Shown here: positions 32,295-42,676 of the stretch, piece after piece
Layout: each line of letters opens with the position of its first letter
Numbering within the stretch: the first letter of the stretch is position 1
Source of the DNA: Idiomarina tyrosinivorans
GTDB lineage: Bacteria > Pseudomonadota > Gammaproteobacteria > Enterobacterales > Alteromonadaceae
Direction: 5' to 3'
Assembly: GCF_003987475.1 (NCBI RefSeq)
Contig: NZ_PIQH01000005.1
Span: forward strand, 124,001 to 188,000
Length of the DNA stretch: 64,000 nucleotides
Notes under the pieces: model-generated
Told to the model about the DNA's origin: nothing
Databases searched by the model: none
The model's input: only the letters and a program-made list of their open reading frames with translations
Translations under genes and position numbers: made by a program

Positions 32295-32681
32295 TTAACT
32301 AGCCGCTTGCTTCTTTTTGTAGTCCGCAATAGCCGCTTTGATAGCGTCTTCTGCCAAGATTGAACAGTGGATTTTCACTGGCGGTAATGCCAATTCTTCG
32401 GCAATCTTGGTGTTTTTGATTTCAGCCGCTTGCTCTAAGGTTTTACCTTTAACCCACTCGGTAATCAGTGAGCTTGAAGCGATGGCAGAACCGCAGCCAT
32501 AGGTTTTAAAGCGTGCGTCTTCAATCACACCATCATCGTTAATTTTCAACTGTAGCTTCATTACGTCACCACAAGCTGGTGCGCCGACCATACCCGTAGC
32601 AATGCCGTGTTCGTCTTTGTCGAAACCACCAACGTTGCGTGGGTTTTCGTAATGGTCAATTACTTTTTCACTGTATGCCAT
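32295..32681 (-). CDS. iscU: Iron-sulfur scaffold IscU
   Basis: Scaffold on which IscS builds the [2Fe-2S] cluster. The 128 residues contain Cys37, Asp39, Cys63 and Cys106 and the HscA recognition motif LPPVK at 99-103. Conserved start MAYSEKVIDHYENPRNVG. Confidence 0.98.
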   Translation of the reverse strand: MAYSEKVIDHYENPRNVGGFDKDEHGIATGMVGAPACGDVMKLQLKINDDGVIEDARFKTYGCGSAIASSSLITEWVKGKTLEQAAEIKNTKIAEELALPPVKIHCSILAEDAIKAAIADYKKKQAAS

Positions 32682-32715
32682 GAGAACTCACCTCTCTTCT
32701 CTATGCTGTTTTGCG

Positions 32716-33930
32716 CTAGTGCGCGACCCATTCAACGCTTTCTAAATCGACACCATCTTTGTACATTTCCCAAAGTGGTGACATGTCGCGCAAGCGGCCG
32801 ATAGACTTCTGAATAAGGTCTACCGCGTAATCAATTTCTTCTGGCTGAGTAAAGCGGCCAAAGCTGAAACGTAACGAACTGTGCGCCAATTCGTCGTTGC
32901 GGCCTAATGCTCGCAATACATAAGACGGTTCGAGGCTGGCCGATGTACAGGCAGAACCTGATGAAATCGCCAAGTCTTTCAACGCCATAATTAGCGACTC
33001 ACCTTCCACAAAGTTGAAGCTGATGTTGAAGATGTGTGGCACCCGGTGTTCATCGTTACCGTTCACATACACTTCTTCGATATCTGCTACACCGTTCCAT
33101 AAACGGTCACGCAAGGCGCGTGCTTTCTCAGCATCTTTGGCCATATCTTCTTTAGCGATGCGTGCGGCTTCACCCATGCCGACAATTTGGTGCGTCGCAA
33201 GTGTGCCTGAACGCATACCACGCTCATGGCCGCCACCGTGCATTTGCGCGTTCAAACGAACTCGCGGCTTACGGCGTACATAAAGCGCGCCAATACCTTT
33301 CGGACCGTACATTTTGTGACCTGAAATCGACATTAGGTCAACTGGCAGCGCCTGCACATCAATCGGCAATTTACCCGCGCTTTGCGCTGCATCAACATGA
33401 AACACCACTTTATTTTCGCGGCAGATATTACCGATTGCTTCGATATCTTGAATCACACCGATTTCGTTATTCACGTGCATTACGCTCACCAACACTGTGT
33501 CATCGCGCAATGCCGCTTTAAATGCGTCTAAATCGATAAGACCGTCTTCTTGCACGTCTAGGTAGGTCACCTCGAAGCCTTCACGCTCTAGCTGGCGGCA
33601 GGTATCGAGCACCGCTTTGTGCTCGGTTTTGACCGTGATAACGTGCTTACCTTTTTTCTGATAAAACTGTGCCGCGCCTTTAATGGCAAGGTTATCTGAC
33701 TCTGTCGCACCCGAGGTGAAAACAATTTCACGTGGGTCGGCGTTCAATAGCTCAGCAATTTGGTTGCGCGCAACATCAACCGCTTCTTCGGCTTGCCAGC
33801 CAAAGCGGTGCGAACGCGACGCAGGGTTCCCAAACACACCATCTGGGGTCAAAAACTGCATCATTTTTTCCGCAACACGAGGGTCTACTGGTGTTGTGGC
33901 TGCATAGTCAAGATAAATGGGTAACTTCAT
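32716..33930 (-). CDS. iscS: Cysteine desulfurase IscS
   Basis: PLP enzyme that supplies sulfur for clusters and for tRNA thiolation. The 404 residues include the PLP lysine in [12 protein letters not shown] and the mobile persulfide loop [17 protein letters not shown] with the catalytic cysteine near 328. It lies 22 bases after iscR. Confidence 0.98.
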   Translation of the reverse strand: MKLPIYLDYAATTPVDPRVAEKMMQFLTPDGVFGNPASRSHRFGWQAEEAVDVARNQIAELLNADPREIVFTSGATESDNLAIKGAAQFYQKKGKHVITVKTEHKAVLDTCRQLEREGFEVTYLDVQEDGLIDLDAFKAALRDDTVLVSVMHVNNEIGVIQDIEAIGNICRENKVVFHVDAAQSAGKLPIDVQALPVDLMSISGHKMYGPKGIGALYVRRKPRVRLNAQMHGGGHERGMRSGTLATHQIVGMGEAARIAKEDMAKDAEKARALRDRLWNGVADIEEVYVNGNDEHRVPHIFNISFNFVEGESLIMALKDLAISSGSACTSASLEPSYVLRALGRNDELAHSSLRFSFGRFTQPEEIDYAVDLIQKSIGRLRDMSPLWEMYKDGVDLESVEWVAH

Positions 33931-33952
33931 TCTACTCCACTCCTCACCAGCA

Positions 33953-34432
33953 CTATAACTGGCAATTTAACGCGATTTGTTGGTCACGCTGCTGCTTCGC
34001 CTGCTGTTGGCGTTCTGCAATCGCATGAACTTCGTGATTCTGCATCAATTCACCCAAGGTGATATTGGCCAGAAAGTCGGCAATTCTGTCGCTTAAGCCT
34101 TCCCATAAAGAGTGGGTTAAGCAACGGCTACCGCCTTGGCAATCTGCTTTACCTTGGCATTTGGTGGCATCAATGGATTCATCGACAGCGCTAATAACTG
34201 CGCCTACCGAAATTGTGCTGGCTTCAGAGCCTAATCGATAACCACCGCCTGGGCCGCGAACGCTGAGCACCAGACCTTTTTTACGCAAGCGCGCAAATAA
34301 TTGTTCAAGATATGACAAGGAAATGCCCTGACGCTCGGAAATGTCTGCCAGCGGCACGGGGCCTTTGGCTGTATTCAAAGCTACGTCGAGCATTGCTGTC
34401 ACCGCATAGCGGCCTTTTGATGTTAGGCGCAT
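33953..34432 (-). CDS. iscR: Fe-S sensing transcription factor IscR
   Basis: Rrf2-family repressor that, with a [2Fe-2S] cluster, shuts off the isc operon. The 159 residues contain a winged helix ([36 protein letters not shown]) and cluster ligands Cys92, Cys98, Cys104 and His107. First gene of iscRSUA-hscBA-fdx, preceded by a near-perfect type 1 IscR site, so autoregulation is expected. Confidence 0.98.
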   Translation of the reverse strand: MRLTSKGRYAVTAMLDVALNTAKGPVPLADISERQGISLSYLEQLFARLRKKGLVLSVRGPGGGYRLGSEASTISVGAVISAVDESIDATKCQGKADCQGGSRCLTHSLWEGLSDRIADFLANITLGELMQNHEVHAIAERQQQAKQQRDQQIALNCQL

Positions 34433-34467
34433 AGCATATTCCTCTCGTTACTGAGAGAAATGATCGC

Positions 34468-34492
34468 ATTCTTGACTGTTTTAGTCAAGTAT
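34468..34492. promoter_or_regulatory. IscR type 1 operator overlapping the isc promoter
   Basis: The 25-bp site matches the E. coli type 1 consensus, as I remember it, in all but one of its defined positions: half sites CTTGACT and AGTCAAG surround an A/T-rich centre. On the minus strand it supplies a TTGACT -35 box, with GATCAT 17 bases further as a plausible -10. It lies about 36 bases upstream of the iscR ATG and touches the last base of trmJ. Confidence 0.85.
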
Positions 34493-35211
34493 TATGAGCG
34501 CTCGATAGACTTGTCGACGGAGGCCAGAATGCCGCGCAAAATATTGAGCTCATTTTCCTCTGGGCGAGCCCGTGTAAATAGCCGTCGTAGCTTGTTCATC
34601 ACCTGTCCAGGATGCTGGCGAATAATAAAGCCAGTGTCTTTTAAGGTTTGCTCTAAATGCTGGTAAAAACGCTCAAGATCCTCGGAGCGTGGGTACTCAG
34701 GAACATCATCGGAGTGTTGATTCTGTTCAAGAAACTGCATTCTGACTTCATAGCACAAGGTCTGCACCGCCATCGCCAAGTTCAATGAACTGTAATCGGG
34801 GTTGGCGGGAATGTGTACATGAAAGTGACACTGCTGCAGTTCTTCATTGGTTAAGCCGCTCGCCTCACGACCGAATACCATCGCCACAGGATACTTTGGT
34901 GATTCGTCCAAGACCTTAGCGCCACACTCACGGGGGTTCAGTAACGGCCAGTCTAACGTCCGGTTGCGTGCGCTGGTGCCGACCACTAAACCACAATCGG
35001 CGACGGCCTCCGCTAAGGTCGGGACAATTTTTGCGTGATGCAGTACGTCGGTCGCACCGGCCGCCAGCGCAGACGCATGAGAGTCAGGTTGTTGTACCGG
35101 GTCGACCAAGGTGAGCTGTGACAAGCCCATGGTCTTCATCGCTCTGGCTACGGAACCAATATTCCCGGTGTGGGAAGTGTTCACTAAGACGATACGTATG
35201 TTTTCTAGCAT
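34492..35211 (-). CDS. trmJ: tRNA (cytidine/uridine-2'-O-)-methyltransferase TrmJ
   Basis: SPOUT methyltransferase acting on tRNA position 32. I use the ATG at 35211 (239 residues, [20 protein letters not shown]), supported by an AAGGTG ribosome site. The upstream in-frame extension to 35262 is not conserved in character. Motifs: [37 protein letters not shown] and [14 protein letters not shown]. trmJ-iscR neighbourhood is conserved in gammaproteobacteria. Confidence 0.96.
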   Translation of the reverse strand: MLENIRIVLVNTSHTGNIGSVARAMKTMGLSQLTLVDPVQQPDSHASALAAGATDVLHHAKIVPTLAEAVADCGLVVGTSARNRTLDWPLLNPRECGAKVLDESPKYPVAMVFGREASGLTNEELQQCHFHVHIPANPDYSSLNLAMAVQTLCYEVRMQFLEQNQHSDDVPEYPRSEDLERFYQHLEQTLKDTGFIIRQHPGQVMNKLRRLFTRARPEENELNILRGILASVDKSIERS

Positions 35212-35255
35212 GCGGCACCTTGTGTAAAAAATCATCAACGACTTTGGCAAAACGA

Positions 35256-35284
35256 TTGGCATGATACCGCAATACTGCTATTAT
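35256..35284 (+). promoter_or_regulatory. Sigma70-type promoter of suhB
   Basis: TTGGCA (35256-35261) and TATTAT (35279-35284) with a 17-base spacer, placing the start site about 35 bases before the suhB ATG, within the gap divergent to trmJ. Pattern only. Confidence 0.58.
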
Positions 35285-35325
35285 CCGCGACCTGAAATTG
35301 TTCTTTCACAGCACAGGTAATTGGT

Positions 35326-36126
35326 ATGCATCCCATGTTAAACATCGCGGTGCGCGCTTCGCGTGCGGCCGGTAAAATTTTGATGAAGCAGTTCGATCAA
35401 GCACAACCGCTTGAAATACAAGCAAAAGGACCTAACGACTGGGTCTCAGAAGCCGATCGCGCAGCAGAAAAGGCGATTGTCGACACCATCAAAAAATCTT
35501 TTCCGAACCACAGCATCGTGGCGGAAGAAAGCGGTGTTCAAGAAGGCTCTGAAAAAGAGTATCAGTGGGTTATTGATCCATTAGACGGCACCACCAATTT
35601 CCTGCGCGGTATTCCCCACTTCTGTATTTCCATTGCGCTTCTGCACAAAGGTTCGGTGCAACAAGCCGTGGTTTACGATCCCATTCGCGAAGAGCTATTC
35701 ACCGCTAGCCGTGGTGCTGGCGCTCAACTCAATGGCCGTCGTTTACGCCTTTCTGCTAAAACAGAATTGAAAGGTAGCATTCTAGCAACGGGCTTCCCAT
35801 TCCGAATGAAACATCGCTTAGAAGAATACCAAGCCATGTTCAATGGCCTGTTTGAGCACTGCGCCGATATGCGCCGTGCCGGAGCGGCAGCTTTGGATCT
35901 CGCCTACGTGGCTGCGGGCCGTTACGACGGTTACTGGGAAATGGGCTTAAAGCCATGGGATTTAGCGGCAGGCGAACTGATTGTCCGTGAAGCCGGCGGC
36001 ATTGTTACCGATTTCAGCGGCGGCCACGGCTATATGGACAGCGGTCACATCGTCGCTGGCGCACCGAAAGTGATGAAGCAAATGCTCAGCACTATCCGTC
36101 CTCACTTACCGAAGAATATGAGCTAA
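35326..36126 (+). CDS. suhB: Inositol-1-monophosphatase / Nus factor SuhB
   Basis: Magnesium-dependent inositol monophosphatase family; in E. coli it also acts in rRNA transcription antitermination. The 266 residues begin MHPMLNIAVRASRAAGKILM and show metal-site motifs AEESG, IDPLDGTTNF and KPWDLAAGELIVREAGG. A strong terminator follows. Confidence 0.96.
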   Translation: MHPMLNIAVRASRAAGKILMKQFDQAQPLEIQAKGPNDWVSEADRAAEKAIVDTIKKSFPNHSIVAEESGVQEGSEKEYQWVIDPLDGTTNFLRGIPHFCISIALLHKGSVQQAVVYDPIREELFTASRGAGAQLNGRRLRLSAKTELKGSILATGFPFRMKHRLEEYQAMFNGLFEHCADMRRAGAAALDLAYVAAGRYDGYWEMGLKPWDLAAGELIVREAGGIVTDFSGGHGYMDSGHIVAGAPKVMKQMLSTIRPHLPKNMS

Positions 36127-36153
36127 AGCCTGCGCTTATAAAACGACGGATAC

Positions 36154-36181
36154 AAAAAAGCCCGCTGCTGCGGGCTTTTTT
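36154..36181. terminator. Bidirectional intrinsic terminator after suhB
   Basis: Perfect 12-bp stem AAAAAAGCCCGC (36154-36165) and its complement (36170-36181) with loop TGCT. It ends 3 bases before the stop codon of the convergent DUF3545 gene and can serve both. Confidence 0.92.
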
Positions 36182-36183
36182 AT

Positions 36184-36354
36184 TTAGAAGTCGAAGTCGT
36201 CTAGGTCATCTTCGAAGGCCATATCCATTTCGGCGAGTTCCTGCCGAAGGCGATACTTTTCTTTGATGGTTTCAATTTCACGCCACTTTCGCTTACTGGC
36301 GCGCCCTTTAGTGGATTTCTCGTTCACTGATTTCAGTTCTTCTGAATGATCCAT
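36184..36354 (-). CDS. DUF3545 family small protein
   Basis: A 56-residue acidic/basic protein starting MDHSEELKSVNEKSTKGRAS, with the family core KRKWREIETIKEKYRLRQEL and an acidic tail EDDLDDFDF. An AAGGGGAATACCC ribosome site precedes the ATG. This family is found in Alteromonadales and Vibrionales and has no assigned function. It shares the suhB terminator at its 3' end. The 151 bases upstream, as far as ung, show no other gene. Confidence 0.82.
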   Translation of the reverse strand: MDHSEELKSVNEKSTKGRASKRKWREIETIKEKYRLRQELAEMDMAFEDDLDDFDF

Positions 36355-36505
36355 GGGTATTCCCCTTTACGACGTTATTATGTCTTTTATTAGCGCACAT
36401 GCTGAAATTTCCAGCACCACTATTAAATACCATAGCGCTAAGGAGAATAAAAGGTTTTTGTTACGTTTTTGTTATCAATTGACTAACTACCCATGAAAGC
36501 ATCAA

Positions 36506-37171
36506 CTAAGGCGCGTTTTCTGCCCAAACTATCGCCGCTTTACCCTGTGATGTTAAGTATTCGTTAGCCTTGATAAAATGCTGTGCTTCAAAAAATCCGC
36601 GGTGTGCTGATAACGGTGAAGGATGCGGTGCATGCAAAACACAATGCTTGGTTGAGTCCACCATCGCAGCCTTACGCTGTGCATGACTTCCCCACAGCAG
36701 AAACACAACACCGCTCAAATGTTCATTAATGGCTTCTACCACCTTATCGGTAAATCTTTCCCAGCCCCAACTGGCATGTGAGTGGGCTTTACCCTGTTCA
36801 ACGGTTAACACCGTGTTTAATAGTAACACTCCCTGCTCTGCCCAATGGCTCAAGTCGCCGTGGCGTGGTAACTGTGCCTGGGGGTAGTCTTGCGCAATAG
36901 CCTTATAGATGTTGCGCAAGCTTGGCGGGAATTTCACCCCTTCAGGAACGGAAAAGCTTAAGCCATGTGCCTGCCCCGGCCCGTGATAAGGGTCTTGACC
37001 CAAGATCACTACTTTCACCTGCTCCGCGGGAGTCAGCCTGAACGCGTTAAACACTTGTTCTTTGGGCGGATAGATGGCAACGCCATTATCTCTTTGCTGT
37101 TGTACTTTTTGTAAAAGTTCAATGAAGTAAGGCTGTTGCTTCTCCGCACCAATGAGTTGCCGCCAGTCCAT
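36506..37171 (-). CDS. ung: Uracil-DNA glycosylase
   Basis: Removes uracil from DNA at the start of base excision repair. The 221 residues contain the catalytic GQDPYHG motif (Asp60), [18 protein letters not shown] and the [12 protein letters not shown] loop with the second catalytic histidine. Its start lies 1 base after the stop of the threonine synthase-like gene, so the two are co-transcribed. Confidence 0.98.
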   Translation of the reverse strand: MDWRQLIGAEKQQPYFIELLQKVQQQRDNGVAIYPPKEQVFNAFRLTPAEQVKVVILGQDPYHGPGQAHGLSFSVPEGVKFPPSLRNIYKAIAQDYPQAQLPRHGDLSHWAEQGVLLLNTVLTVEQGKAHSHASWGWERFTDKVVEAINEHLSGVVFLLWGSHAQRKAAMVDSTKHCVLHAPHPSPLSAHRGFFEAQHFIKANEYLTSQGKAAIVWAENAP

Positions 37172-37172
37172 G

Positions 37173-38375
37173 TTATGCCTCTTTTTGCCACTCGCTAAGT
37201 TGTTGTTCCAGTGCTTCTTGGCTGGCCGAAACGTGTTTTACCTGCATCGGTAAATCGCTGATTTGTTGCAACTCTGGGGGCAATTTAATCGGCGTGCCTA
37301 AGCTATTCTCAATCGCCGCTCGGTATTTGCCCGGGTGAGTGGCAGCGATAATCAGACCTATGTCACCCTCCTCACACCAATGGCTGATGGCTTGGTACGC
37401 TGCCGCAGTATTGGGCGCTGCCAAATAGCCGTACTTTTGGTAACAGCGGGTAATACCTAACAGGCGTTCCTCGTCGTCTGTCTGGTAAGCTTGGATCGTT
37501 TCAGCGCTAACTAAGCCATTTGCTAACAGTTCCTCTAGCAGCCGCCAAGCGGCACACTGTTGCATGCTCTCGGGATAGAGCAAACGCTTTATCGGTAGGC
37601 CTAATGCTTGTGCTATCAAGCCCGCTACTAGCGTTCCTGGTTCACCCTCTGGTAGCGCCAGCGTCACCTCATTCAGCGCATGCTCGGGTAACTGCGCAAA
37701 GGCATCAAAATAGCTCAATACTTGCGCATAAATATGGGCAATATTATTACTGGTCAGGTTTAATCTATCGGCATTGGTGGCTAACGCGGCACCGAGCCCG
37801 CTGACTTGTTGCGTTGACGCAGCAACCGCTAACGCCAGAATGTTTTCGCCTAAACACTGCAGTTGCCGCTCTTGCATCGGTGTGACCGACTGCTTGGCGT
37901 ATAACAATAGCGCTCCAATCTCAGGCTGTTGATAGCAAGCCGCTGCAGTGGCAGCGGCTAAATCGTTATCACCCGCAACCACCAGGGTACCTTTTTGTTT
38001 CGCCACGAACAGTAATGCTGAAAGCAAACGTGCACCATAATCTGCCCAAGCGAAACTTGGCCCATGGAATAGCTCAGCGACAAAGCGGTCATGGCTCAAC
38101 GTCACAGTTTCGTTGGGTAATTCCAACGCCGCCAGCAACTGCCCTAGCGGCAGCTCTGCTAATTCATCACCTAACAGTTGCGCAAGCACCGCGTAGTGGC
38201 GTTCCGTTTGTTCAAGCCCTAACCACACCGCGGGTTGTAACGGTTCTAAATCGGTTGCCGCCGACCAAGCCGCAGGCAAACAGAGTGCGCCATTGGCCTG
38301 TTGCGAATTAATCGCAGCGTCTACGAACGCCATTAACGTGCCGGGTTTACTGATATTGCGAATGCTAGCTGTCAT
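37173..38375 (-). CDS. Threonine synthase-like protein lacking the PLP lysine
   Basis: A 400-residue homologue of ThrC along its full length (for example [49 protein letters not shown]). The residue that should be the Schiff-base lysine in AFKDFG is Ala111 (AWADYG, codon at 38043-38045). The SGDTG motif reads AGDND, and the phosphate loop SGNFGD reads EGEPGT. Every PLP-binding feature is therefore gone while the frame is intact. It is unlikely to make threonine; it may be a decaying gene or a repurposed scaffold. A cotranscribed ung follows. Upstream lies a 13-bp direct repeat (38381 and 38399). Confidence 0.85.
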   Translation of the reverse strand: MTASIRNISKPGTLMAFVDAAINSQQANGALCLPAAWSAATDLEPLQPAVWLGLEQTERHYAVLAQLLGDELAELPLGQLLAALELPNETVTLSHDRFVAELFHGPSFAWADYGARLLSALLFVAKQKGTLVVAGDNDLAAATAAACYQQPEIGALLLYAKQSVTPMQERQLQCLGENILALAVAASTQQVSGLGAALATNADRLNLTSNNIAHIYAQVLSYFDAFAQLPEHALNEVTLALPEGEPGTLVAGLIAQALGLPIKRLLYPESMQQCAAWRLLEELLANGLVSAETIQAYQTDDEERLLGITRCYQKYGYLAAPNTAAAYQAISHWCEEGDIGLIIAATHPGKYRAAIENSLGTPIKLPPELQQISDLPMQVKHVSASQEALEQQLSEWQKEA

Positions 38376-38423
38376 AAAAAACTGGTTTACCCCTCTACAC
38401 TGGTTTACCCCACCACTAAGGCG

Positions 38424-38451
38424 AAAAAAGCCGCCTCAGAGGGCGGCTTTT
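38424..38451 (-). terminator. Intrinsic terminator of the DUF1302 gene
   Basis: Stem GCCGCC (38430-38435) and GGCGGC (38442-38447), with a run of six T on the minus strand after the hairpin. It lies 25 bases after the DUF1302 stop codon and upstream of the threonine synthase-like gene, separating the two transcripts. Confidence 0.85.
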
Positions 38452-38475
38452 GCTTGTACGTCTCACACACACGAC

Positions 38476-40326
38476 TTAGAACGCGTAAGAGAAACTCACA
38501 GATGCAAAGTCACGGTCGGTGCTGGCATCATAGTCGCCACCGGAATATTGTGTATAACCCACACTCACACGATACTTGGCTAAGTAATCAGCAACCAAGT
38601 TGATGCCAAGGCTCTTGCGCCCTTCAATAAAGTTGCTGTTTGGAGAATAACCGCTAACGTCATGTCCGAAGGCAATAGTTGGGTTCAAGCCCCAGCCGCC
38701 CCATACGTTTGAGTATTCAAACACAAACCGTGTCCGATAGCCCCAAGAGTTCTCGGTAACGAAACCGTCGCAGTTTACATCGGCCGATGCGCCGGTATCG
38801 CCTGCGGTTAAACATTTACCATAAAGTGGTAAGCGGCCATAACGTTGCTCTTGCAACGACGGCAGGTCGTGCACTTGGTTGGTACCAATTTCACCGATAA
38901 AGGTCATCCGGTCGGAACCCCAAAGACGGTCAACAAAGCGGATAAAGCTCATTTGCGCTTGGCTAACGTCCAACCGGTCATAACCGTGGGCTAAGCCACC
39001 TGGCTCTGTTGCCGTCACGCGATCAGAGAAGGTACTTGGAACATTCGGTCGCAAGCCAGCAGTCAAGATTTCCGTGGTATTAATCTGCACCGGCATATCA
39101 TTACGGTAGCTGTATTCACCAGCAACAGACCACAAACCTAAGTTAGTACTGAAGCTCAAACCAAAAACTTCTGTGTCTTCTGGATATTCGATAACCAAAC
39201 GCGGACCGTCCACTGGGTAACCCGCTGGAGTCGAGTAGGTATAATTTGGATTGGTCTCATAACCTTCCGGCAAATACCCTTGTGGATCGTTCTGCCAATC
39301 ATACTTCCAGTTATAGGCAGAAATCACTGGAGTATTGTTGTGCAAGTTCATGTAGTAAGCGCCGAACTCTGCATCTAAATCCAATGAATAATAGCGGAAA
39401 CTCACACCGTACTGGCCATTATCGTCCGCTTCAATCGCAGGGCTACTGCCAATATAAGCACCAGCGAGTACCGACTCGCGGTCGCTCAATTGACTGCTAC
39501 TATCACCAGGAATAAGAGTTGGGTTCAGGGTGACTTTGTTGCAGCCAGGACCGCCGACGATATCGACAGTTGAGAAGAAGGTACCGCAGCCATCAAGCTT
39601 AGTGTTATCCCACTCGTACTGGTAGAAGGCTTCCATACTGAGATTAGCGGTTAAACCGATGTTAGCAGTGACCATACCTACGGGCAGTAATGCTTCTTTG
39701 ATTTCTGCGCCCGGACGGCGCACAGCGTTGACGTCGATGGGGTTGACATCATTAATGCCGTTAAAAATGAACGTACTTTCGCCCCAACTCAATACTTGAC
39801 GACCCACGCGTAAGCTTACCGGTGTGTCACCTGCTTCGAAGTTGGCATAAACAAATGCATCTAATAATTCAAAGCCTGAGCCCGCCGAATAATCATCAAA
39901 ACCATCGTCGTTTAGCGTCACGTCTGGGTAATAATTGTTGGCAGGGTGGCCATGAGCCATCTCTTGTTCAGAGATCACATAGTCGTACCAATATTTGAAG
40001 CGTAGGAACGCGCCGAAATCGTCACCATCGATGCTTAAGTCGTGTACACCTTTGAACACGGACGCAACCAAGTCGCCCTTGTCGAAGTTTAAGTTACCGT
40101 CATCTCCCACGCTCGACTGGGCAAGACCACCCGCACGGTTTCCAGGTGCGTAGAGCCGCGCATTCGGATCTTCCATGCGCCAAGCAGCACCATACGATAA
40201 AATAGAGTCGAATTTAATCATAAAGTCGCCAGCCTCAAACTCTGCAGCTTGAGACGATGCAGCCAATGTCAGTCCGATTGCTGCAGCCAATGGTAGTTTT
40301 TTTAGCATAGTTGTTCTTCTTTTCAT
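38476..40326 (-). CDS. DUF1302 outer-membrane protein
   Basis: A 616-residue exported protein with a signal peptide (MKRRTTMLKKLPLAAAIGLT ending SQAAE) and many aromatic, alternating beta strands; the C-terminus FASVSFSYAF ends in phenylalanine as in porins. Family landmarks: SILSYGAAWRMEDPN, GDLVASVFKGVHDLSIDGDD, RVGRQVLSWGESTFIFNGIN. The first ATG (40326) has an AGGTGG ribosome site 6 bases upstream and is preferred to the ATG at 40308. DUF1302 genes often sit beside DUF1329 genes; none is here. Substrate unknown, though roles with hydrophobic compounds have been suggested. Confidence 0.88.
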   Translation of the reverse strand: MKRRTTMLKKLPLAAAIGLTLAASSQAAEFEAGDFMIKFDSILSYGAAWRMEDPNARLYAPGNRAGGLAQSSVGDDGNLNFDKGDLVASVFKGVHDLSIDGDDFGAFLRFKYWYDYVISEQEMAHGHPANNYYPDVTLNDDGFDDYSAGSGFELLDAFVYANFEAGDTPVSLRVGRQVLSWGESTFIFNGINDVNPIDVNAVRRPGAEIKEALLPVGMVTANIGLTANLSMEAFYQYEWDNTKLDGCGTFFSTVDIVGGPGCNKVTLNPTLIPGDSSSQLSDRESVLAGAYIGSSPAIEADDNGQYGVSFRYYSLDLDAEFGAYYMNLHNNTPVISAYNWKYDWQNDPQGYLPEGYETNPNYTYSTPAGYPVDGPRLVIEYPEDTEVFGLSFSTNLGLWSVAGEYSYRNDMPVQINTTEILTAGLRPNVPSTFSDRVTATEPGGLAHGYDRLDVSQAQMSFIRFVDRLWGSDRMTFIGEIGTNQVHDLPSLQEQRYGRLPLYGKCLTAGDTGASADVNCDGFVTENSWGYRTRFVFEYSNVWGGWGLNPTIAFGHDVSGYSPNSNFIEGRKSLGINLVADYLAKYRVSVGYTQYSGGDYDASTDRDFASVSFSYAF

Positions 40327-40446
40327 TGTGAGCCACCTGATCCCTTCAAGCTTTTTTCGGCGGTAATTCCTGAATCATGTCCGATGAGTTGCAATTATGC
40401 AAGTGCTTGATGGAGAAAAGATAGCCATTTTGGCGGGAGAATCAAA

Positions 40447-40478
40447 GAAAAAACGGGGAGACCAAATGGCTCCCCGTT
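40447..40478 (-). terminator. Intrinsic terminator of etfBA
   Basis: On the minus strand, a 9-bp stem (AACGGGGAG complement pair at 40452-40460 and 40470-40478) is followed by a run of six T. It lies 27 bases after the etfA stop. Confidence 0.85.
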
Positions 40479-40504
40479 GATACACCTAACGTCACTACTG
40501 CGGT

Positions 40505-41431
40505 TTACAGTTTTTCGTTAAGTTTCGGCAATACATCAAACAAATCAGCGACTAAGCCATAATCTGCGACTTGGAAAATAGGCGCTTCTTCGTCTTTGTT
40601 AATGGCGACAATCACTTTCGAATCTTTCATACCCGCCAAGTGTTGTATGGCACCGCTAATCCCCACGGCAATATATAATTGCGGCGCGACAATTTTACCG
40701 GTTTGCCCAACTTGCATATCGTTCGGAACAAAACCTGCGTCGACAGCGGCGCGCGAGGCACCGACCGCAGCGCCGAGTTTATCAGCGACGTCTTCGAGTA
40801 ATTTGAAGTTTTCACCGTTTTGCATACCGCGACCGCCAGAAATCACAATTTCTGCACTGGTCAATTCGGGACGCTCAGATTCCGCAAGCTGTTCACCCAC
40901 GAAACGTGATTTGGTGTTTTCGATCACCGTATCAACCGCGCTGATTTCAGCGTTACCACCTTGTTCTGCGGCATCAAACGCCGTAGCACGTACGGTAACA
41001 ACCTTAATGGCGTCTTCCGATTGTACGGTTGCGATAGCGTTACCGGCGTAGATCGGACGTTTAAAGGTGTCCGCGCTCTCCACCGCAATAATGTCAGAGA
41101 TTTGCGCAACGTCTAATAAGGCAGCAACACGCGGCATAAAGTTTTTACCGGTTGTCGTTGCAGGCGCAACAATGTGGCCATAATCTTTGCCCAGTTCAGC
41201 CACTAACGCTGCCACGTTTTCTGCTAACTGATGGCCGTAAGCCGCGTTATCGGCGACCAAAACTTTGCTCACACCGCTTAGCTTAGCGGCTTCGTCTGCT
41301 ACTGCCTGGCAATTTTCACCAGCCACCAGCACATCAATATTGTCACCCATTTTAGCGGCAGCTGTTAGGGTTTTAGCCGTGGCCGGGTTGAGCGCTTGAT
41401 GATCGTGTTCGGCGATTAATAAAATGCTCAT
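40505..41431 (-). CDS. etfA: Electron transfer flavoprotein, alpha subunit
   Basis: FAD-binding subunit that passes electrons from acyl-CoA and other dehydrogenases to ETF-ubiquinone oxidoreductase. The 308 residues end with the FAD domain: [48 protein letters not shown] and [14 protein letters not shown]. Overlaps etfB by 4 bases. Confidence 0.97.
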   Translation of the reverse strand: MSILLIAEHDHQALNPATAKTLTAAAKMGDNIDVLVAGENCQAVADEAAKLSGVSKVLVADNAAYGHQLAENVAALVAELGKDYGHIVAPATTTGKNFMPRVAALLDVAQISDIIAVESADTFKRPIYAGNAIATVQSEDAIKVVTVRATAFDAAEQGGNAEISAVDTVIENTKSRFVGEQLAESERPELTSAEIVISGGRGMQNGENFKLLEDVADKLGAAVGASRAAVDAGFVPNDMQVGQTGKIVAPQLYIAVGISGAIQHLAGMKDSKVIVAINKDEEAPIFQVADYGLVADLFDVLPKLNEKL

Positions 41432-42177
41432 AGTACTTTGGCCTCGTTCTTCAATTTGTCTACCAACTCATCTACATCTGCCACTTTTACGCCCGCAGAG
41501 CGTTCCGCAGGGGGCTCGACTTTTAGCAATTTCACCGTGCTTTTCACTTCTACACCCAGTTCGTCCGTACTCAAGGTGTCTAACGGCTTACGCTTCGCTT
41601 TCATGATGTTCGGCAACGATGCATAGCGTGGCTCATTCAAGCGCAAATCGGTGGTAACGATGGCTGGCAATTGCAACTTAACCGTTTGTAGACCGCCATC
41701 AATTTCACGGGTCACTTCTACGCTGCCATCCTCCACAGATACTTTAGAAGCGAATGTGCCTTGCGGCATATCGGTTAGCGCTCCGAGCATTTGCCCCGTT
41801 TGGTTATTATCTGAGTCGATCGACTGTTTACCTAAAATGACGAGGTCAGGCTGCTCTTTTTCTACCACACCCTTAAGAATTTTCGCCGCAACCAATGAGT
41901 CTGGCATGCTCTCAGTCTCTACGTGGATTGCGCGGTCACCACCCAGCGCCAAGGCTGTACGCAACTGCTCTTGTACCGCTTTAGGGCCAATGGATACCAC
42001 TACGACTTCGTCAGCAACGCCTGACTCTTTTAAACGAACCGCTTCTTCCACTGCAATTTCGCAGAATGGGTTCAATGCCATTTTTACATTGGCAAGGTCG
42101 ACATCGGACTGATCTGGCTTCACGCGAACTTTGACGTTGTAGTCAATCACGCGTTTGACCGCGACTAATACTTTCAT
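41428..42177 (-). CDS. etfB: Electron transfer flavoprotein, beta subunit
   Basis: AMP-binding partner of EtfA. The 249 residues begin [20 protein letters not shown] and show [26 protein letters not shown] and the [14 protein letters not shown] loop near 125. A strong ribosome site (GAGGAAGGA) precedes the ATG. First gene of etfBA, consistent with growth on fatty or amino acids. Confidence 0.97.
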   Translation of the reverse strand: MKVLVAVKRVIDYNVKVRVKPDQSDVDLANVKMALNPFCEIAVEEAVRLKESGVADEVVVVSIGPKAVQEQLRTALALGGDRAIHVETESMPDSLVAAKILKGVVEKEQPDLVILGKQSIDSDNNQTGQMLGALTDMPQGTFASKVSVEDGSVEVTREIDGGLQTVKLQLPAIVTTDLRLNEPRYASLPNIMKAKRKPLDTLSTDELGVEVKSTVKLLKVEPPAERSAGVKVADVDELVDKLKNEAKVL

Positions 42178-42301
42178 GCGTCCTTCCTCTTCTGGAATGT
42201 TCCGAGACTTTTACTGTATTTAGCCCCCTATTATCCAAAACTGGCGTCCAAGTCACAAGTTATGGGAGAATTATTTCATTACTGATGATTGGAGTTTTTC
42301 G

Positions 42302-42676
42302 ATGACAGGTTGGGAATATTTATTTCGTGAGTTGGTAAAACACGCCCGAATGCTTCCCGAATATCCGCCTCAATATCGAGACCAAGCACACCAAGTGAGT
42401 GGCTGCGAAGCGAAGGTTTGGTTGGCTCTAGAGACCACTCCAGAGCGTCAGCTACGGGTATTTCTAGACAGTGACTCACGGGTCGTTAAAGGCTTACTCT
42501 ATCAATTATGGCAAGCCTGCGATCAACAGCCCGTCCACGATGTTGCCGCTTTAGCAGTGGACGACCTATTGGCACAACAACAGTTGGATAAACAACTCAG
42601 CCCGGCAAGAATTCAAGGCTTTAGCGCAGTTGCTAAGGAATTAACGCGTCAGGCCCAGTTGCTTGCAGACGCTTGA
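42302..42676 (+). CDS. SufE/CsdE family sulfur-acceptor protein
   Basis: Accepts persulfide sulfur from a cysteine desulfurase. The 124-residue protein has the family signature VSGCEAKVWLAL with the acceptor Cys35, and a hydrophobic core LLYQLWQ. It is slightly short at the N-terminus. Its 3' end overlaps the convergent tcdA gene by 44 bases. In E. coli, csdE neighbours csdL/tcdA, so this is probably CsdE; the desulfurase CsdA is not in the window. Confidence 0.88.
   Translation: MTGWEYLFRELVKHARMLPEYPPQYRDQAHQVSGCEAKVWLALETTPERQLRVFLDSDSRVVKGLLYQLWQACDQQPVHDVAALAVDDLLAQQQLDKQLSPARIQGFSAVAKELTRQAQLLADA

Noticed and set aside
38381..38411. 13-bp direct repeat ACTGGTTTACCCC (38381 and 38399), suspected MITE remnant
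   Set aside because: Only short similarity to the MITE ends (GGTTTACC); no paired inverted end or interior sequence is present.
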